Shown here: piece by piece, positions 1 to 9,122 of the stretch | Layout: each line of letters begins with the position of its first letter | Position numbering within the stretch: position 1 is the first letter of the stretch | Assembly: GCF_002261185.1 (NCBI RefSeq) | Contig: NZ_NEVQ01000008.1 | Location: forward strand, 186,001 to 250,000 | DNA: 64,000 nt | Direction: 5' to 3' | Origin: Bordetella genomosp. 4 | Lineage (GTDB): Bacteria; Pseudomonadota; Gammaproteobacteria; Burkholderiales; Burkholderiaceae_B | Program-made: the position numbers and the translations under genes | Notes under the pieces: model-generated | The model's database searches: none | Told to the model about the DNA's origin: nothing | The model's input: the letters and a program-made list of their open reading frames with translations, nothing else

Positions 1-1
1 G

Positions 2-982
2 ACACAGGGCATGAAATTGCCCGACGACGTTGAGTCTGAAATCGAAGCCGAGCTGGATGGACCCTTGGGTTGCCTGGGTTCTGAAGAGCTGGGCCGCGCC
101 CGCCGGATGCAAGATGCGCAGGGCCGATATATCGAGTTTTGCAAAAGCACGTTTCCCAACGAACTGGATTTGAATGGCCTGAAGATCGTTGTCGATGCCG
201 CGCATGGCGCTGCGTATAACGTCGCACCCCACGTATTTCGCGAGTTGGGCGCCGATGTGCATGCCATCGGCGTTTCGCCCGACGGGTTCAACATCAACAA
301 AGGCGTGGGGGCTCTGCATCCTGAGTCGTTGGTGAAAGTCGTCCAGGCGCGTGGCGCGGACCTGGGCATTGCTCTGGATGGCGATGCCGACCGGCTCCAG
401 ATGGTCGACGGGGAGGGCCGTATCTATAACGGTGACGAGTTGCTGTACGCCATCGTGCGTGAACGCATGATGCAAGGCCCGGTCGCTGGTGTCGTCGGTA
501 CCTTGATGACCAACTATGGTTTCGAGCGGGAAATGCAACGCCTGGGCGTCGGATTCGAGCGCGCCAAAGTCGGCGATCGCTATGTGCTCGAGCAAATGCA
601 GGCGCGCGGCTGGCTGTTCGGGGGCGAGAGTTCCGGGCACTTGTTGTGCCTGGATTGCCATACCACCGGCGACGGCATCATTGCAGCCTTGCAAGTGTTG
701 ACGGCCTTGCGTCGCAGTGGCGAGAGCCTGGCGCAATGGCTGGGCGATTTGCGCATGTATCCGCAGAAAATGATCAACGTCGCCTGGACGCCGGGAACCG
801 ACTGGAAATCGCATTCGGGCCTGGTGGCGGCAGCGCAAGCCGTCGAAGCCGAATTGGCTGGGCGTGGCCGTGTGCTGATTCGAGCGTCCGGTACCGAACC
901 CAAATTGCGATTGATGGTCGAAGCAGAAGACGCTGCTTTGGCTGAAGCCAGCGCTGAAAAATTGGCGGCCAGTCTCAACTAA
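2..982 (+). CDS. glmM: Phosphoglucosamine mutase, 5'-truncated by the window edge
   Basis: Isomerises glucosamine-6-phosphate to glucosamine-1-phosphate in the cytoplasm, feeding UDP-GlcNAc for peptidoglycan and LPS. The reading frame is open from base 2, so the real start and the catalytic phosphoserine loop lie upstream of the window; about 326 of the usual ~445 residues are visible. Seen directly: the metal-binding loop DGDADR (about bases 377-394), the sugar-specificity loop GGESSGH (about 620-640) and the C-terminal phosphate-binding motif RASGTEPK (about 881-904). These occur in this order in the phosphohexomutase family, and the GESSGH form is typical of GlmM rather than ManB or Pgm. 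A hairpin terminator follows the stop codon, so this is the end of its transcription unit. Confidence 0.95.
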   Translation, partial: TQGMKLPDDVESEIEAELDGPLGCLGSEELGRARRMQDAQGRYIEFCKSTFPNELDLNGLKIVVDAAHGAAYNVAPHVFRELGADVHAIGVSPDGFNINKGVGALHPESLVKVVQARGADLGIALDGDADRLQMVDGEGRIYNGDELLYAIVRERMMQGPVAGVVGTLMTNYGFEREMQRLGVGFERAKVGDRYVLEQMQARGWLFGGESSGHLLCLDCHTTGDGIIAALQVLTALRRSGESLAQWLGDLRMYPQKMINVAWTPGTDWKSHSGLVAAAQAVEAELAGRGRVLIRASGTEPKLRLMVEAEDAALAEASAEKLAASLN

Positions 983-1000
983 TTCAGCGCCATGGTTACT

Positions 1001-1038
1001 AAAGGAGGGCCGGGTCCTGATGGAGCCGGCCCTTTATT
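1001..1038 (+). terminator. Rho-independent terminator after glmM
   Basis: Arms GGGCCGG (1007-1013) and CCGGCCC (1026-1032) pair perfectly, with a further inner pairing TCC/GGA, and are followed by TTTATT. It lies 18 bases after the glmM stop. Confidence 0.75.
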
Positions 1039-1118
1039 CGTCAAACGGTTTGTTTGATTTATTTTGACTTATATTGCTTTAATTCGAGACTTTTCGGATG
1101 GGCGTAAACTTCATGGTC

Positions 1119-1136
1119 ATGTCATATTTTTGTCAG
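1119..1136 (+). promoter_or_regulatory. Pho box upstream of the OlsB-like gene
   Basis: ATGTCATATTTTTGTCAG contains two PhoB half-sites (ATGTCAT and TTGTCAG) whose starts are 11 bp apart, as in the consensus CTGTCAT-N4-CTGTCAC. A weaker third half-site, CTTCATG, lies at 1109-1115. The distal half also forms an inverted repeat with CTGACA (1141-1146). The same arrangement is found before ppk and pstS. PhoB binding is inferred. Confidence 0.7.
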
Positions 1137-1189
1137 AAGCCTGACATATCCGGCCTCCACACTGTGCATACCTCAAGGAGTCCTGCGCA

Positions 1190-1993
1190 ATGCTCGAATT
1201 AGCACGTATCGATGCCCGGCGTGACAACGCCGAACCCTGGACGGGTTCTGCCTCGCACGTCTTGGTCGTGGGCTTGGCGAGCACGGCCGATGAGATCGAG
1301 CAGATCCAGCGCCTGCGGTACACCGTTTTTACCGAAGACATGGGGGCGGTGTTCCCCGACGCGCAGGATGGCATCGAGCAAGACCGCTTTGATCCTTGGT
1401 GCGAGCACTTGATGGTGCGAGAGCTCGATACGGGCAGGGTTGTGGGCACTTATCGCATCCTGACTCCGGAAAAGGCCCTCGCGGCGGGCGGTTATTATTC
1501 CGAGTCCGAATTTGATCTGTCCGGCCTTGGGGCACTGCGTGGCGAGTTGGTCGAAGTCGGCCGTTCTTGTACGCATGCCGCACACCGTAGCGGCGCTGCC
1601 ATCATGTTGTTGTGGTCCGGTCTGGCTGAGTTCATGCGGCGCGGCGGTTATCGCTATATGCTGGGATGTGCCAGTGTCAGCTTGCGCGATGACGGCGTGA
1701 CGGCTGCCGAGGTATGGCGCAATATCGCCAGTCACTTGAAAGATCCCGATGCCCCGCGCGTCAAGCCGTTGCATCGCTATCCTGTCGAGCTCTTGAACAG
1801 CACCTTGCCCGCGCGCGTTCCGCCGCTCATCAAGGGTTATATGAAGCTGGGAGCTCGTATCTGCGGCGAACCCGCATGGGACCCGGATTTCAACGCGGCG
1901 GATTTCCCGGTGCTGTTGGACATGACCCAGATGGACAGCCGTTACCGGCGCCATTTCGGGTTGGATCCCGCCCCGGTCGTCGAGGTGATTTGA
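1190..1993 (+). CDS. olsB: OlsB-like N-acyltransferase (ornithine lipid synthesis, GNAT-type)
   Basis: A 267-residue protein of the OlsB / 'putative hemolysin' acyltransferase family (COG3176 type), which transfers a 3-hydroxyacyl group from acyl-ACP to the amino group of ornithine as the first step of ornithine-lipid synthesis. Family-like segments are IQRLRYTVFTEDMGA near the N-terminus, GRVVGTYRI, a central VEVGRSC stretch and GGYRYMLGCASVS. AAGGAG precedes the ATG with normal spacing. A Pho box lies about 55 bp upstream, which fits the known use of ornithine lipids to replace phospholipids during phosphate starvation. The second enzyme, OlsA, is not visible beside it. The fold is clear; the ornithine substrate is inferred, since paralogues acylate other amines. 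Confidence 0.75.
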   Translation: MLELARIDARRDNAEPWTGSASHVLVVGLASTADEIEQIQRLRYTVFTEDMGAVFPDAQDGIEQDRFDPWCEHLMVRELDTGRVVGTYRILTPEKALAAGGYYSESEFDLSGLGALRGELVEVGRSCTHAAHRSGAAIMLLWSGLAEFMRRGGYRYMLGCASVSLRDDGVTAAEVWRNIASHLKDPDAPRVKPLHRYPVELLNSTLPARVPPLIKGYMKLGARICGEPAWDPDFNAADFPVLLDMTQMDSRYRRHFGLDPAPVVEVI

Positions 1994-2139
1994 TCATGCG
2001 AGGGCTGCTCTCAAGGAAACGCGGAGTTGCCCCTAAATCCCTTTCTGCCCGCGCAGGGCGGAGTGGGCGCAGCCCCGTTCAGAGGGCTCTCAGAAGACTG
2101 CGCATCCGGCTCATTCGACGGGCCACGCGCCCGTTCCGG

Positions 2140-3627
2140 TTAGAACTCAAGCAACTCGAACGAGAAACCGACTTTTCGCCATTCTGATTCTTCGGCGCGT
2201 AAGGTAAAGTCGCTGAGCGGGTGCTTGGTCAGCCAGTCTTGCTTGACTCGAACCACGATCGATTCGCCTCGAACCGACACGCTCAATGGCAGTTGAGGAA
2301 TGTCGGTACGGCGGCGCATCAGCAATACTGCCAAGCGCAGGCACAGGATGGCAACCCATTGGCTGCGGTCTCTGACCAGGGTTTCGAGCTTGGTCAGCTT
2401 GCCTTGATGCCCCAGCGCCAACAGTGCCAGCAGTTGCTGGTCTGCCCGGGAAAAGCCCGGCATGTCCGCATTGTCCAGCACGTAGGCTGTGTGCTTGTAA
2501 TAGGCATTATGGGCAATTGACAGTCCCACTTCGTGCAGATTGGCGGCCCAGCCCAATGCGTTGCGCAGCTCGCTGTGACCTTCGTCAGGTGCATAAATCG
2601 AGTCGAAGAATGTCAGTGCGGCCTGGCGTACACGCTGGGCCTGATTGTTATCTATGTGATAACGCTTCATGAACTGGTGAACGGACTCGTCGCGCTTGTC
2701 GTGTGCGGCGTCGCGGCCCAGCAGGTCATACAGTACCCCGACACGCAGTGCGCCCTCGCCAGTGTGCATCCGGTCGATACCCAGTTCGTCAAATAGGGCG
2801 CTCATGATGGCCAGACCGCCGGGCAACACGTCAGCGCGTTCCAGCTTGATACCGGGGAGTTCCTCGGGGATCACCTGGCCGGAGCGGATGATGCGTTCTT
2901 TCAGTTTGTTCAGGCCCGCGCGTGTGATGGCGTTTTCGGAAAAACCGCATTCCGTCAGGATGGCATATAACGCCTTGGCCGTACCCGAGGATCCGTAGGC
3001 TTCTTTCCAGCCGGTCTTGCGGTATTGCTTGGAGATGACTTCGACTTCCCGGCGGGCCATGAGCTCGGCTTGTTTCATCTGATGGGCGTCGACGACGCCG
3101 TCGGGGAAAAACTGCCGGCTGTAGCTGACGCAGCCCATATAGAGCGATGACATCAAGCCAGGCTCAAAGCCCTTGCCGATAATGACCTCTGTCGAGCCGC
3201 CGCCGATATCGATCACCAATCGCTTATTGGCCGAGGGCGGCAGGGAATGCACCACGCCCAGATAAATCAACCGGGCTTCTTCGCGCCCGGCAATCACTTC
3301 GATCGGAAAGCCCAGCGCCGCCTCGGCGCGGGGTAGAAACTCCTGGGTGTTACGGGCGACGCGAAACGTATTGGTCGCCACGGCGCGCACCCGGCTGGGA
3401 TGAAAGCTGCGCAGGCGCTCTCCAAAACGCTCCAGGACAGACACTGCGCGATCGACTGCCTCGTCGCTGAGCCGCTTGTCGTGATCCAGTCCCGCGGCCA
3501 GCCGTACGGTTTCTTTGAGACGGTCGATCTGATAGATCTGGGGACCGCCTTCTTGTTGGACGACCCGTCCGATAGACAGGCGAAAGCTATTAGAACCGAG
3601 GTCTACGGCGGCCAGGAGGTGGTCCAT
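2140..3627 (-). CDS. ppx: Exopolyphosphatase / guanosine pentaphosphate phosphohydrolase
   Basis: Releases terminal phosphate from long polyphosphate chains; members may also hydrolyse pppGpp. The 495-residue protein starts MDHLLAAVDLGSNSFRLSIG, the first phosphate-binding motif of the ASKHA fold. It continues with VIAGREEARLIYLG and LVIDIGGGSTEVI, the second phosphate-binding loop, and ends with an HD-like C-terminal region (LHEVGLSIAH). The frame extends 40 codons further upstream, but those residues resemble no Ppx and overlap the ppk promoter, so the ATG at 3627 is preferred. It is divergent from ppk with 179 bp between starts; in E. coli the two are co-transcribed as ppk-ppx. The 3' end runs convergently towards the OlsB-like gene. 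Confidence 0.93.
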   Translation of the reverse strand: MDHLLAAVDLGSNSFRLSIGRVVQQEGGPQIYQIDRLKETVRLAAGLDHDKRLSDEAVDRAVSVLERFGERLRSFHPSRVRAVATNTFRVARNTQEFLPRAEAALGFPIEVIAGREEARLIYLGVVHSLPPSANKRLVIDIGGGSTEVIIGKGFEPGLMSSLYMGCVSYSRQFFPDGVVDAHQMKQAELMARREVEVISKQYRKTGWKEAYGSSGTAKALYAILTECGFSENAITRAGLNKLKERIIRSGQVIPEELPGIKLERADVLPGGLAIMSALFDELGIDRMHTGEGALRVGVLYDLLGRDAAHDKRDESVHQFMKRYHIDNNQAQRVRQAALTFFDSIYAPDEGHSELRNALGWAANLHEVGLSIAHNAYYKHTAYVLDNADMPGFSRADQQLLALLALGHQGKLTKLETLVRDRSQWVAILCLRLAVLLMRRRTDIPQLPLSVSVRGESIVVRVKQDWLTKHPLSDFTLRAEESEWRKVGFSFELLEF

Positions 3628-3740
3628 GCGGGATGTCGATAAGGCTGTAAGAGCGCTAATTATAAGGAACCGATGTGACAGCGCCCCACAATCGCCACCA
3701 GATGTCATCGTTTTGGCGTAGGCTAAGCGCATATTTCGGA

Positions 3741-3774
3741 CTGTCATGGAATAGTCACATAATTGCAGTAAAAC
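3741..3774 (+). promoter_or_regulatory. Pho box and -10 of the ppk promoter
   Basis: CTGTCATGGAATAGTCAC (3741-3758) has a perfect first PhoB half-site and a 5/7 second one. After exactly 10 bp comes TAAAAC (3769-3774) as a candidate -10. The pstS promoter has the same 10-bp spacing. Confidence 0.75.
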
Positions 3775-3806
3775 CCCAGCCTTTGTCTCTAGAATTGGAA
3801 CCCGGT

Positions 3807-5876
3807 ATGTCTACGTCGCTGGTTGAACCCCCGTTTCTGAATCGTGAACTTTCCTTGCTGAAGTTCAATGAACGGGTGCTGGCGATGGCAGAAAATCCTC
3901 AGGTCCCGTTGCTGGAGCGCCTGCGCTACGTATGTATCGTCAGCTCGAACCTGGACGAGTTCTTTGAGATCCGTATTTCCAGCCTCAAAGAGCAACTGCG
4001 TCAGAATCCTGCCTTGGTCGGGGCTGACGGCCTGACGCCGTCGGAGGCTTTTGCGCGCGTACAGGAAAAGGTCCACGCTCTGGTGGACCGCCAATACAGT
4101 CTGCTTAATGACGAGATTTTTCCCTGCCTGGACGCCGAGGGAATTGCGTTGTTGCACGCCTCGGAATGGAATGCCGAGCAACAGCAGTGGGCGCATGAGG
4201 TATTCAATCGCGACGTGATGCCCTTGCTCACGCCGATCGGTCTGGATCCGGCGCACCCCTTTCCCCGGGTCTATAACAAGAGCCTCAACTTTATTGTGGC
4301 CTTGTCGGGCGCAGACGCTTTTGGCCGCCAGGCCTCGATTGCTATCGTGCAGGCGCCGCGCGCTCTGCCGCGATTGATCAAAATGCCGCCCGAGATATCC
4401 GGCAAACCCGACGGCTACATCCTACTGACCTCATTGTTGCGCGCCTTTGTCGGCGAGTTGTTCCCGGGGCTGGAAATGCTCGGTTGCTATCAATGGCGGG
4501 TGACGCGCAACAGCGACCTGTTTGTCGACGAGGAAGAAGTCACCAACCTGCGCCACGCCCTGCAGGGCGAACTGTCGCAGCGTAACTTCGGTGCGGCGGT
4601 ACGTCTGGAGATCGACCGGTTGACGCCCGACGATCTGGAAACCTATCTGCAGCGGGAATTCTCGCTGACTGCCGATGATACGTATCGCGTGAACGGCCCC
4701 GTCAACCTGTCCCGGCTGATGCAGTTGTGCAACGTCGACAACCGTCCGGATCTGTTGTTTACGCCTCACCACGGCTCTGTTCCGGCGCCTCTGGACCGGG
4801 TGGCGGACAAGCCCGCGGAGTTGTTCGCGGCCGTGGCCCGTGCCGATCAGTTGTTGCATCACCCCTATCAGTCATTCCAACCCGTGATCGATTTCCTGAC
4901 GGCCGCGGCAGTGGATCCGGACGTGATGGCGATCAAACAGACCATCTATCGCACTGGCGAAGACTCCGAATTGATGAAAATCCTGCTGGCTGCGGCGCGC
5001 GCCGGCAAGGAGGTGACCGTCGTGGTGGAGCTTATGGCCCGTTTCGACGAGCAGACCAATATCAATTGGGCTGCTCGCCTGGAGGAGGTGGGAGCCCACG
5101 TGGTGTATGGGGTGGTGGCGCACAAGACGCACGCCAAAATGGCATTAGTGCTGCGCCGCGAAAAAGGGCGGCTGCGCCGGTACGCTCACCTGGGCACCGG
5201 CAACTACCACCCGCGCACGGCACGGCTGTACACCGATTTTGGTCTGCTGACCGCGGATCCTGATTTGTGCGAAGACATGGACAAGGTCTTTGCTCAACTG
5301 ACCGGGCTGGGTGCACGCCGGACGCTGAAGTCGCTGCTGCAATCGCCGTTTACCATGCACGAGACCATGATGTCTCTGATCCAGGCGGAAATCCGGGCCG
5401 CGAAACAGGGACGCAAGGCCAAAATCATGGCCAAAATGAATTCCCTGCTCGAGGAGCAGATCATCGCCGAGCTCTACAAGGCCAGCCAGGCAGGGGTCAA
5501 GATCGATCTGGTGGTGCGAGGCGTATGCGCGCTGCGGGCGGGGGTGCCAGGCCTCTCGGAAAATATCCGGGTGCGCTCCATCGTCGGGCGATTCCTCGAG
5601 CATTCCCGGGTGTTTTATTTCTATGCCGATGGCGACGAGCCCGTGTATCTGTCCTCGGCCGACTGGATGGACCGGAATTTCTTCCGCCGTGTCGAAATAG
5701 CGTTCCCGGTGCGCGACAAGGATCTGAAAAAAAGGGTCATAGACGAGGCGTTCACCTACGCCTGGCGAGACAATCAGCTCGCCTGGGACCAGCAGCCCGA
5801 CGGCACGTACCACCGTGCGCGCAACCGCCGCGCGGCGTTCAATATGCACGAATTCCTGATGGAACGGCTGAAATAA
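3807..5876 (+). CDS. ppk: Polyphosphate kinase 1
   Basis: Reversibly polymerises the gamma-phosphate of ATP into inorganic polyphosphate. The 689-residue length is normal for PPK1. It begins with the N-domain (FLNRELSLLKFNERVLA, SSNLDEFFEIR). The catalytic phospholipase-D-like core contains KTHAKMALV (His at about residue 442) and RRYAHLGTGNYHPRTAR (His at about 461); these correspond to the two essential histidines of the E. coli enzyme, the first being the phosphorylated one. The frame is open back to a GTG at 3675, but ATG 3807 gives the family N-terminus and lies downstream of the Pho box/-10, so it is chosen. Expected to be induced by phosphate limitation through PhoB. Confidence 0.96.
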   Translation: MSTSLVEPPFLNRELSLLKFNERVLAMAENPQVPLLERLRYVCIVSSNLDEFFEIRISSLKEQLRQNPALVGADGLTPSEAFARVQEKVHALVDRQYSLLNDEIFPCLDAEGIALLHASEWNAEQQQWAHEVFNRDVMPLLTPIGLDPAHPFPRVYNKSLNFIVALSGADAFGRQASIAIVQAPRALPRLIKMPPEISGKPDGYILLTSLLRAFVGELFPGLEMLGCYQWRVTRNSDLFVDEEEVTNLRHALQGELSQRNFGAAVRLEIDRLTPDDLETYLQREFSLTADDTYRVNGPVNLSRLMQLCNVDNRPDLLFTPHHGSVPAPLDRVADKPAELFAAVARADQLLHHPYQSFQPVIDFLTAAAVDPDVMAIKQTIYRTGEDSELMKILLAAARAGKEVTVVVELMARFDEQTNINWAARLEEVGAHVVYGVVAHKTHAKMALVLRREKGRLRRYAHLGTGNYHPRTARLYTDFGLLTADPDLCEDMDKVFAQLTGLGARRTLKSLLQSPFTMHETMMSLIQAEIRAAKQGRKAKIMAKMNSLLEEQIIAELYKASQAGVKIDLVVRGVCALRAGVPGLSENIRVRSIVGRFLEHSRVFYFYADGDEPVYLSSADWMDRNFFRRVEIAFPVRDKDLKKRVIDEAFTYAWRDNQLAWDQQPDGTYHRARNRRAAFNMHEFLMERLK

Positions 5877-5913
5877 GGCCGCACGCCCACCCTGACACAT
5901 TTCGTGTATGTGA

Positions 5914-5947
5914 CTGTCATGGTCTTGTCATGTTGGGCTTCTAAGAT
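5914..5947 (+). promoter_or_regulatory. Pho box and -10 of the pst operon promoter
   Basis: CTGTCATGGTCTTGTCAT (5914-5931) matches 13 of the 14 half-site positions of the PhoB consensus. TAAGAT (5942-5947) follows after 10 bp, the usual place for the -10 in Pho-dependent promoters. It is the best Pho box in the window. Confidence 0.88.
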
Positions 5948-6019
5948 TCGTTACGTCGATGATCGGACGGGCGGAAACAGCCCGCCGCGACCTCCTAAAC
6001 GAACACAGAAGGAATTCGA

Positions 6020-7060
6020 ATGTTCAACCGCGTATTCAAACAAATTACCATCGGTGTTGCGCTGAGCGGCGCCGTTTTTGCTGTACAGGCTGCTGACATC
6101 ACCGGCGCTGGTGCGTCGTTCCCGTACCCGGTCTACGCCAAGTGGGCGTCGGAATACAAGGCTGCGACCAATACCGCAGTGAACTACCAATCGATCGGTT
6201 CGGGCGGCGGTCAGCAACAGATCAAGGCCAAGACCGTTGATTTCGGTGCTTCGGACGATCCCCTGAAGGCCGATGACCTGGAAAAGAACGGTCTGCTGCA
6301 ATTCCCGGCCGTGATCGGCGGTACCGTGGCCGTGGTCAATATCGACGGCGTTCAGCCGGGCCAACTGAAGCTGTCGGGCCCCGTGTTGGGCGACATCTTC
6401 CTGGGCAAGATCAAAAAGTGGGACGACGCCGCGATCAAAGCACTGAACCCCGATCTGAAGCTGCCCTCGGCTGACATCATCGTGGTGCACCGCTCGGACG
6501 GTTCGGGCACGACCTTCGGCTGGACCAACTATCTGTCGAAAGTCTCGCCTGAGTGGAAAGAAAAGGTCGGCGAAGGCAAAGCCGTCAAGTGGCCCACTGG
6601 CCAAGGCGGCAAGGGTAACGAAGGTGTCGCAGCCTACGTTGGTCAGCTGAAGAACTCCATCGGCTACGTCGAATACGCCTACGCCAAGCAAAACAAGCTG
6701 GCCTGGACGCAACTGCAGAACAAAGACGGCAAGTTCGTGCAACCCGAACAGACCGCCTTCGCTGCGGCTGCTGCCAACGCCGACTGGAAGAGCGCGCCTG
6801 GCATGGGCGTGGTCCTGACCAACGAGCCGGGCGCCGCTTCGTGGCCCGTGACGGCTGCTACCTTCATCCTGGTGCACAAGGTTCAAGACAAGCCCGAGCA
6901 AGGCCGCGCCGTGCTCGAGTTCTTTGACTGGGCCTTCAAGAATGGCGCCAAGTCTGCCGAAGCGCTGGACTACGTGCCGCTGCCTGACAATGTGACGGCG
7001 GAAATTCGCGCCACCTGGAGCGAAATCAAGTCCGCTGACGGCAAGCCCGTCTGGAAATAA
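6020..7060 (+). CDS. pstS: Phosphate ABC transporter, periplasmic phosphate-binding protein
   Basis: Captures inorganic phosphate in the periplasm for the PstCAB importer. The 346-residue precursor has a signal peptide ending AVQAA (cleavage near residues 24/25). The phosphate-binding loops are recognisable: GAGASFPYPVY, SIGSGGGQQQI, VDFGASDDPL and HRSDGSGTTFGWTNYL. AGAAGGA lies upstream of the ATG, and a strong Pho box/-10 drives it. A stable hairpin separates it from pstC, consistent with the excess of binding protein over permease usual in such operons. Confidence 0.97.
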   Translation: MFNRVFKQITIGVALSGAVFAVQAADITGAGASFPYPVYAKWASEYKAATNTAVNYQSIGSGGGQQQIKAKTVDFGASDDPLKADDLEKNGLLQFPAVIGGTVAVVNIDGVQPGQLKLSGPVLGDIFLGKIKKWDDAAIKALNPDLKLPSADIIVVHRSDGSGTTFGWTNYLSKVSPEWKEKVGEGKAVKWPTGQGGKGNEGVAAYVGQLKNSIGYVEYAYAKQNKLAWTQLQNKDGKFVQPEQTAFAAAAANADWKSAPGMGVVLTNEPGAASWPVTAATFILVHKVQDKPEQGRAVLEFFDWAFKNGAKSAEALDYVPLPDNVTAEIRATWSEIKSADGKPVWK

Positions 7061-7090
7061 GCGTCTTAGCAATACCTAAGACCTAAAAAA

Positions 7091-7120
7091 GATGCGCGGG
7101 CCCCCAAAGGTCCGCGCATC
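7091..7120 (+). terminator. Intercistronic hairpin between pstS and pstC
   Basis: GATGCGCGG (7091-7099) and CCGCGCATC (7112-7120) form a perfect 9-bp stem with a 12-base loop. No T-tract follows, so it is more likely an mRNA 3'-end stabiliser or partial attenuator than a full terminator. Confidence 0.6.
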
Positions 7121-7174
7121 GTCTGCGCCGCCAGGCCCGAGTATCTCTAAGCGTATTTCAAGGAAAGCCCATCC

Positions 7175-8191
7175 ATGAGCGCGGTAATGGATAATGGTGT
7201 GCCAATCCAGTCTCATCAGACGGACTCCGTCACTACCGGTACGCCTTCGCCTATGAAGCAAAACAATAACGCGCTAATGGATGCGCTGTTCAAGAACGCC
7301 ACCCGGCTTTTTGCCTTCCTGGTGTTCATCCTGCTGGCAGCGATTATGCTGTCCCTTATTTATGGCAGCCGCGAGACGCTGGCCAAGTATGGCTTGTCGT
7401 TTCTGTGGACCAATAATTGGGATCCGGTCCAGCAGAGCTACGGCGCCATTGTGCCGATTGTCGGCACGCTGCTGACCTCGGCGATTGCCTTGATCATTGC
7501 GGTACCCGTGTCATTCGGTATCGCGATCTTTTTGACCGAATTGTCGCCTGCATGGCTGCGCCGCCCTCTGGGCACGGCAATTGAAATGCTGGCTGCCATC
7601 CCGTCCATCATCTATGGGATGTGGGGTCTGTTCGTTTTTGTGCCCATCTTCCAGCAATATGTGCAGCCGACCTTGATTTCCGTGTTGGGCGGCATACCGG
7701 TGATCGGCGGCATCTTTGCAGGGCCTCCCTTCGGTATCGGTATTTTCACCGCCGGCCTGATCCTGTCCATCATGGTCATTCCGTTCATTACTGCCGTGAT
7801 GCGCGACGTGTTCGAGCTGGTGCCCACCATGCTCAAAGAGTCCGCTTACGGTCTGGGCAGCACGACGTGGGAAGTCATGTGGCGTGTGGTCTTGCCCTTT
7901 ACCAAGACGGGTGTGATCGGCGGCATCATGCTGGGTCTGGGCCGCGCATTGGGCGAAACCATGGCCGTGACCTTTGTGATCGGTAATGCCTTCCAGTTTC
8001 CGGGCTCGCTGTTTTCGCCGGGCAACTCGATTGCGTCCGCATTGGCCAACGAGTTCAACGAAGCCGGCGGGCTGCAGAAATCCGCGTTGCTGGAACTGGG
8101 CCTGATCCTGTTCCTGATCACCACCGTCGTTCTGGCTCTGTCGAAAGTGCTGCTGCTGCGTGCGACAGCTGCCGAAGGCAAAAAGAGCTGA
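7175..8191 (+). CDS. pstC: Phosphate ABC transporter permease PstC
   Basis: One of the two inner-membrane subunits forming the phosphate channel. The 338-residue protein has a cytoplasmic N-terminus and about six hydrophobic helices beginning [20 protein letters not shown]. The binding-protein-dependent transport (EAA-type) loop is at [20 protein letters not shown], followed by [17 protein letters not shown] as in other PstC proteins. An AAGGAAAG ribosome site precedes ATG 7175; a second ATG four codons later is possible. pstA follows within about 30 bp. Confidence 0.95.
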   Translation: MSAVMDNGVPIQSHQTDSVTTGTPSPMKQNNNALMDALFKNATRLFAFLVFILLAAIMLSLIYGSRETLAKYGLSFLWTNNWDPVQQSYGAIVPIVGTLLTSAIALIIAVPVSFGIAIFLTELSPAWLRRPLGTAIEMLAAIPSIIYGMWGLFVFVPIFQQYVQPTLISVLGGIPVIGGIFAGPPFGIGIFTAGLILSIMVIPFITAVMRDVFELVPTMLKESAYGLGSTTWEVMWRVVLPFTKTGVIGGIMLGLGRALGETMAVTFVIGNAFQFPGSLFSPGNSIASALANEFNEAGGLQKSALLELGLILFLITTVVLALSKVLLLRATAAEGKKS

Positions 8192-8221
8192 TCGGTCTGC
8201 CGGACGTTAATGGGAAGAAAC

Positions 8222-9079
8222 ATGGCTGAATCCGCAATCAACATGAGCAACGGCATCTACCGCCGTCGCAATCTGGTCAACAAGGTGATGCTGACCATCT
8301 CGCTGACCACGCTGGTGTTCGGATTGTTCTGGTTGTTCTGGATCATTCTGACGCTGCTGTTCAAGGGCGCACCCGCCTTGTCGTTTACGCTGTTTACCGA
8401 GATCACGCCGCCCCCGGGCCAGCAAGGCGGTTTGATCAACGCCGTTGTCGGCAGCGTGCTGATGGCAGGTGTCGGTACGCTGATCGGTACGCCTATCGGG
8501 GTACTGGCCGGCACGTATCTGGCTGAATACGGCCAGCGCGGCTGGCTGGCGCCGGCCACGCGGTTCTTGAACGACGTGCTGCTGTCTGCACCTTCGATCA
8601 TCATTGGTTTGTTCATCTATGCCGTATACGTGTCCCAGGTCGGGCACTATTCGGGCTGGGCCGGCGCGCTGGCGCTGTCCATCCTGGTGATTCCGGTGGT
8701 GGTGCGCACGACCGACAATATGCTGCTGTTGGTTCCCAACAGCCTGCGTGAAGCAACCGCCGCCCTGGGCTGCCCCAAATGGCGCATGATCACCATGGTC
8801 TGCTATCGCGCCGCCAAGACCGGCATCATCACCGGTATCTTGCTGGCCATCGCGCGCATCTCGGGTGAAACTGCGCCGCTGCTCTTTACTGCCCTGTCGA
8901 ACCAGTTCATGTCGTGGAACATGAATGCGCCCATGTCCAACTTGCCGGTCGTGATTTATCAATACGCGGCCAGCCCGTTCAAAGACTGGAACGATCTGGC
9001 CTGGGCCGGCGCCACGCTGATTACGCTGTTGGTGCTGGGTATCAACATCATGGCTCGCAGCCTGTTCCGCAAATCGTAA
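8222..9079 (+). CDS. pstA: Phosphate ABC transporter permease PstA
   Basis: Partner channel subunit of PstC. The 285-residue protein has about six membrane helices and the EAA-type coupling loop [19 protein letters not shown], followed by [20 protein letters not shown], a PstA signature. The ATG at 8222 is chosen because GGAAG lies just upstream; an in-frame ATG at 8210 would add four residues and has a poorer ribosome site. It sits between pstC and pstB in one operon. Confidence 0.94.
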   Translation: MAESAINMSNGIYRRRNLVNKVMLTISLTTLVFGLFWLFWIILTLLFKGAPALSFTLFTEITPPPGQQGGLINAVVGSVLMAGVGTLIGTPIGVLAGTYLAEYGQRGWLAPATRFLNDVLLSAPSIIIGLFIYAVYVSQVGHYSGWAGALALSILVIPVVVRTTDNMLLLVPNSLREATAALGCPKWRMITMVCYRAAKTGIITGILLAIARISGETAPLLFTALSNQFMSWNMNAPMSNLPVVIYQYAASPFKDWNDLAWAGATLITLLVLGINIMARSLFRKS

Positions 9080-9122
9080 TTGCCATGCCGGCGCCGTGAG
9101 GGGGCCGGTGATAGGAAGACAA

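Noticed and set aside
3628-3747. 40-codon N-terminal extension of ppx
   Set aside because: The extra residues are not Ppx-like and would cover the Pho-regulated ppk promoter; ATG 3627 gives the family start.
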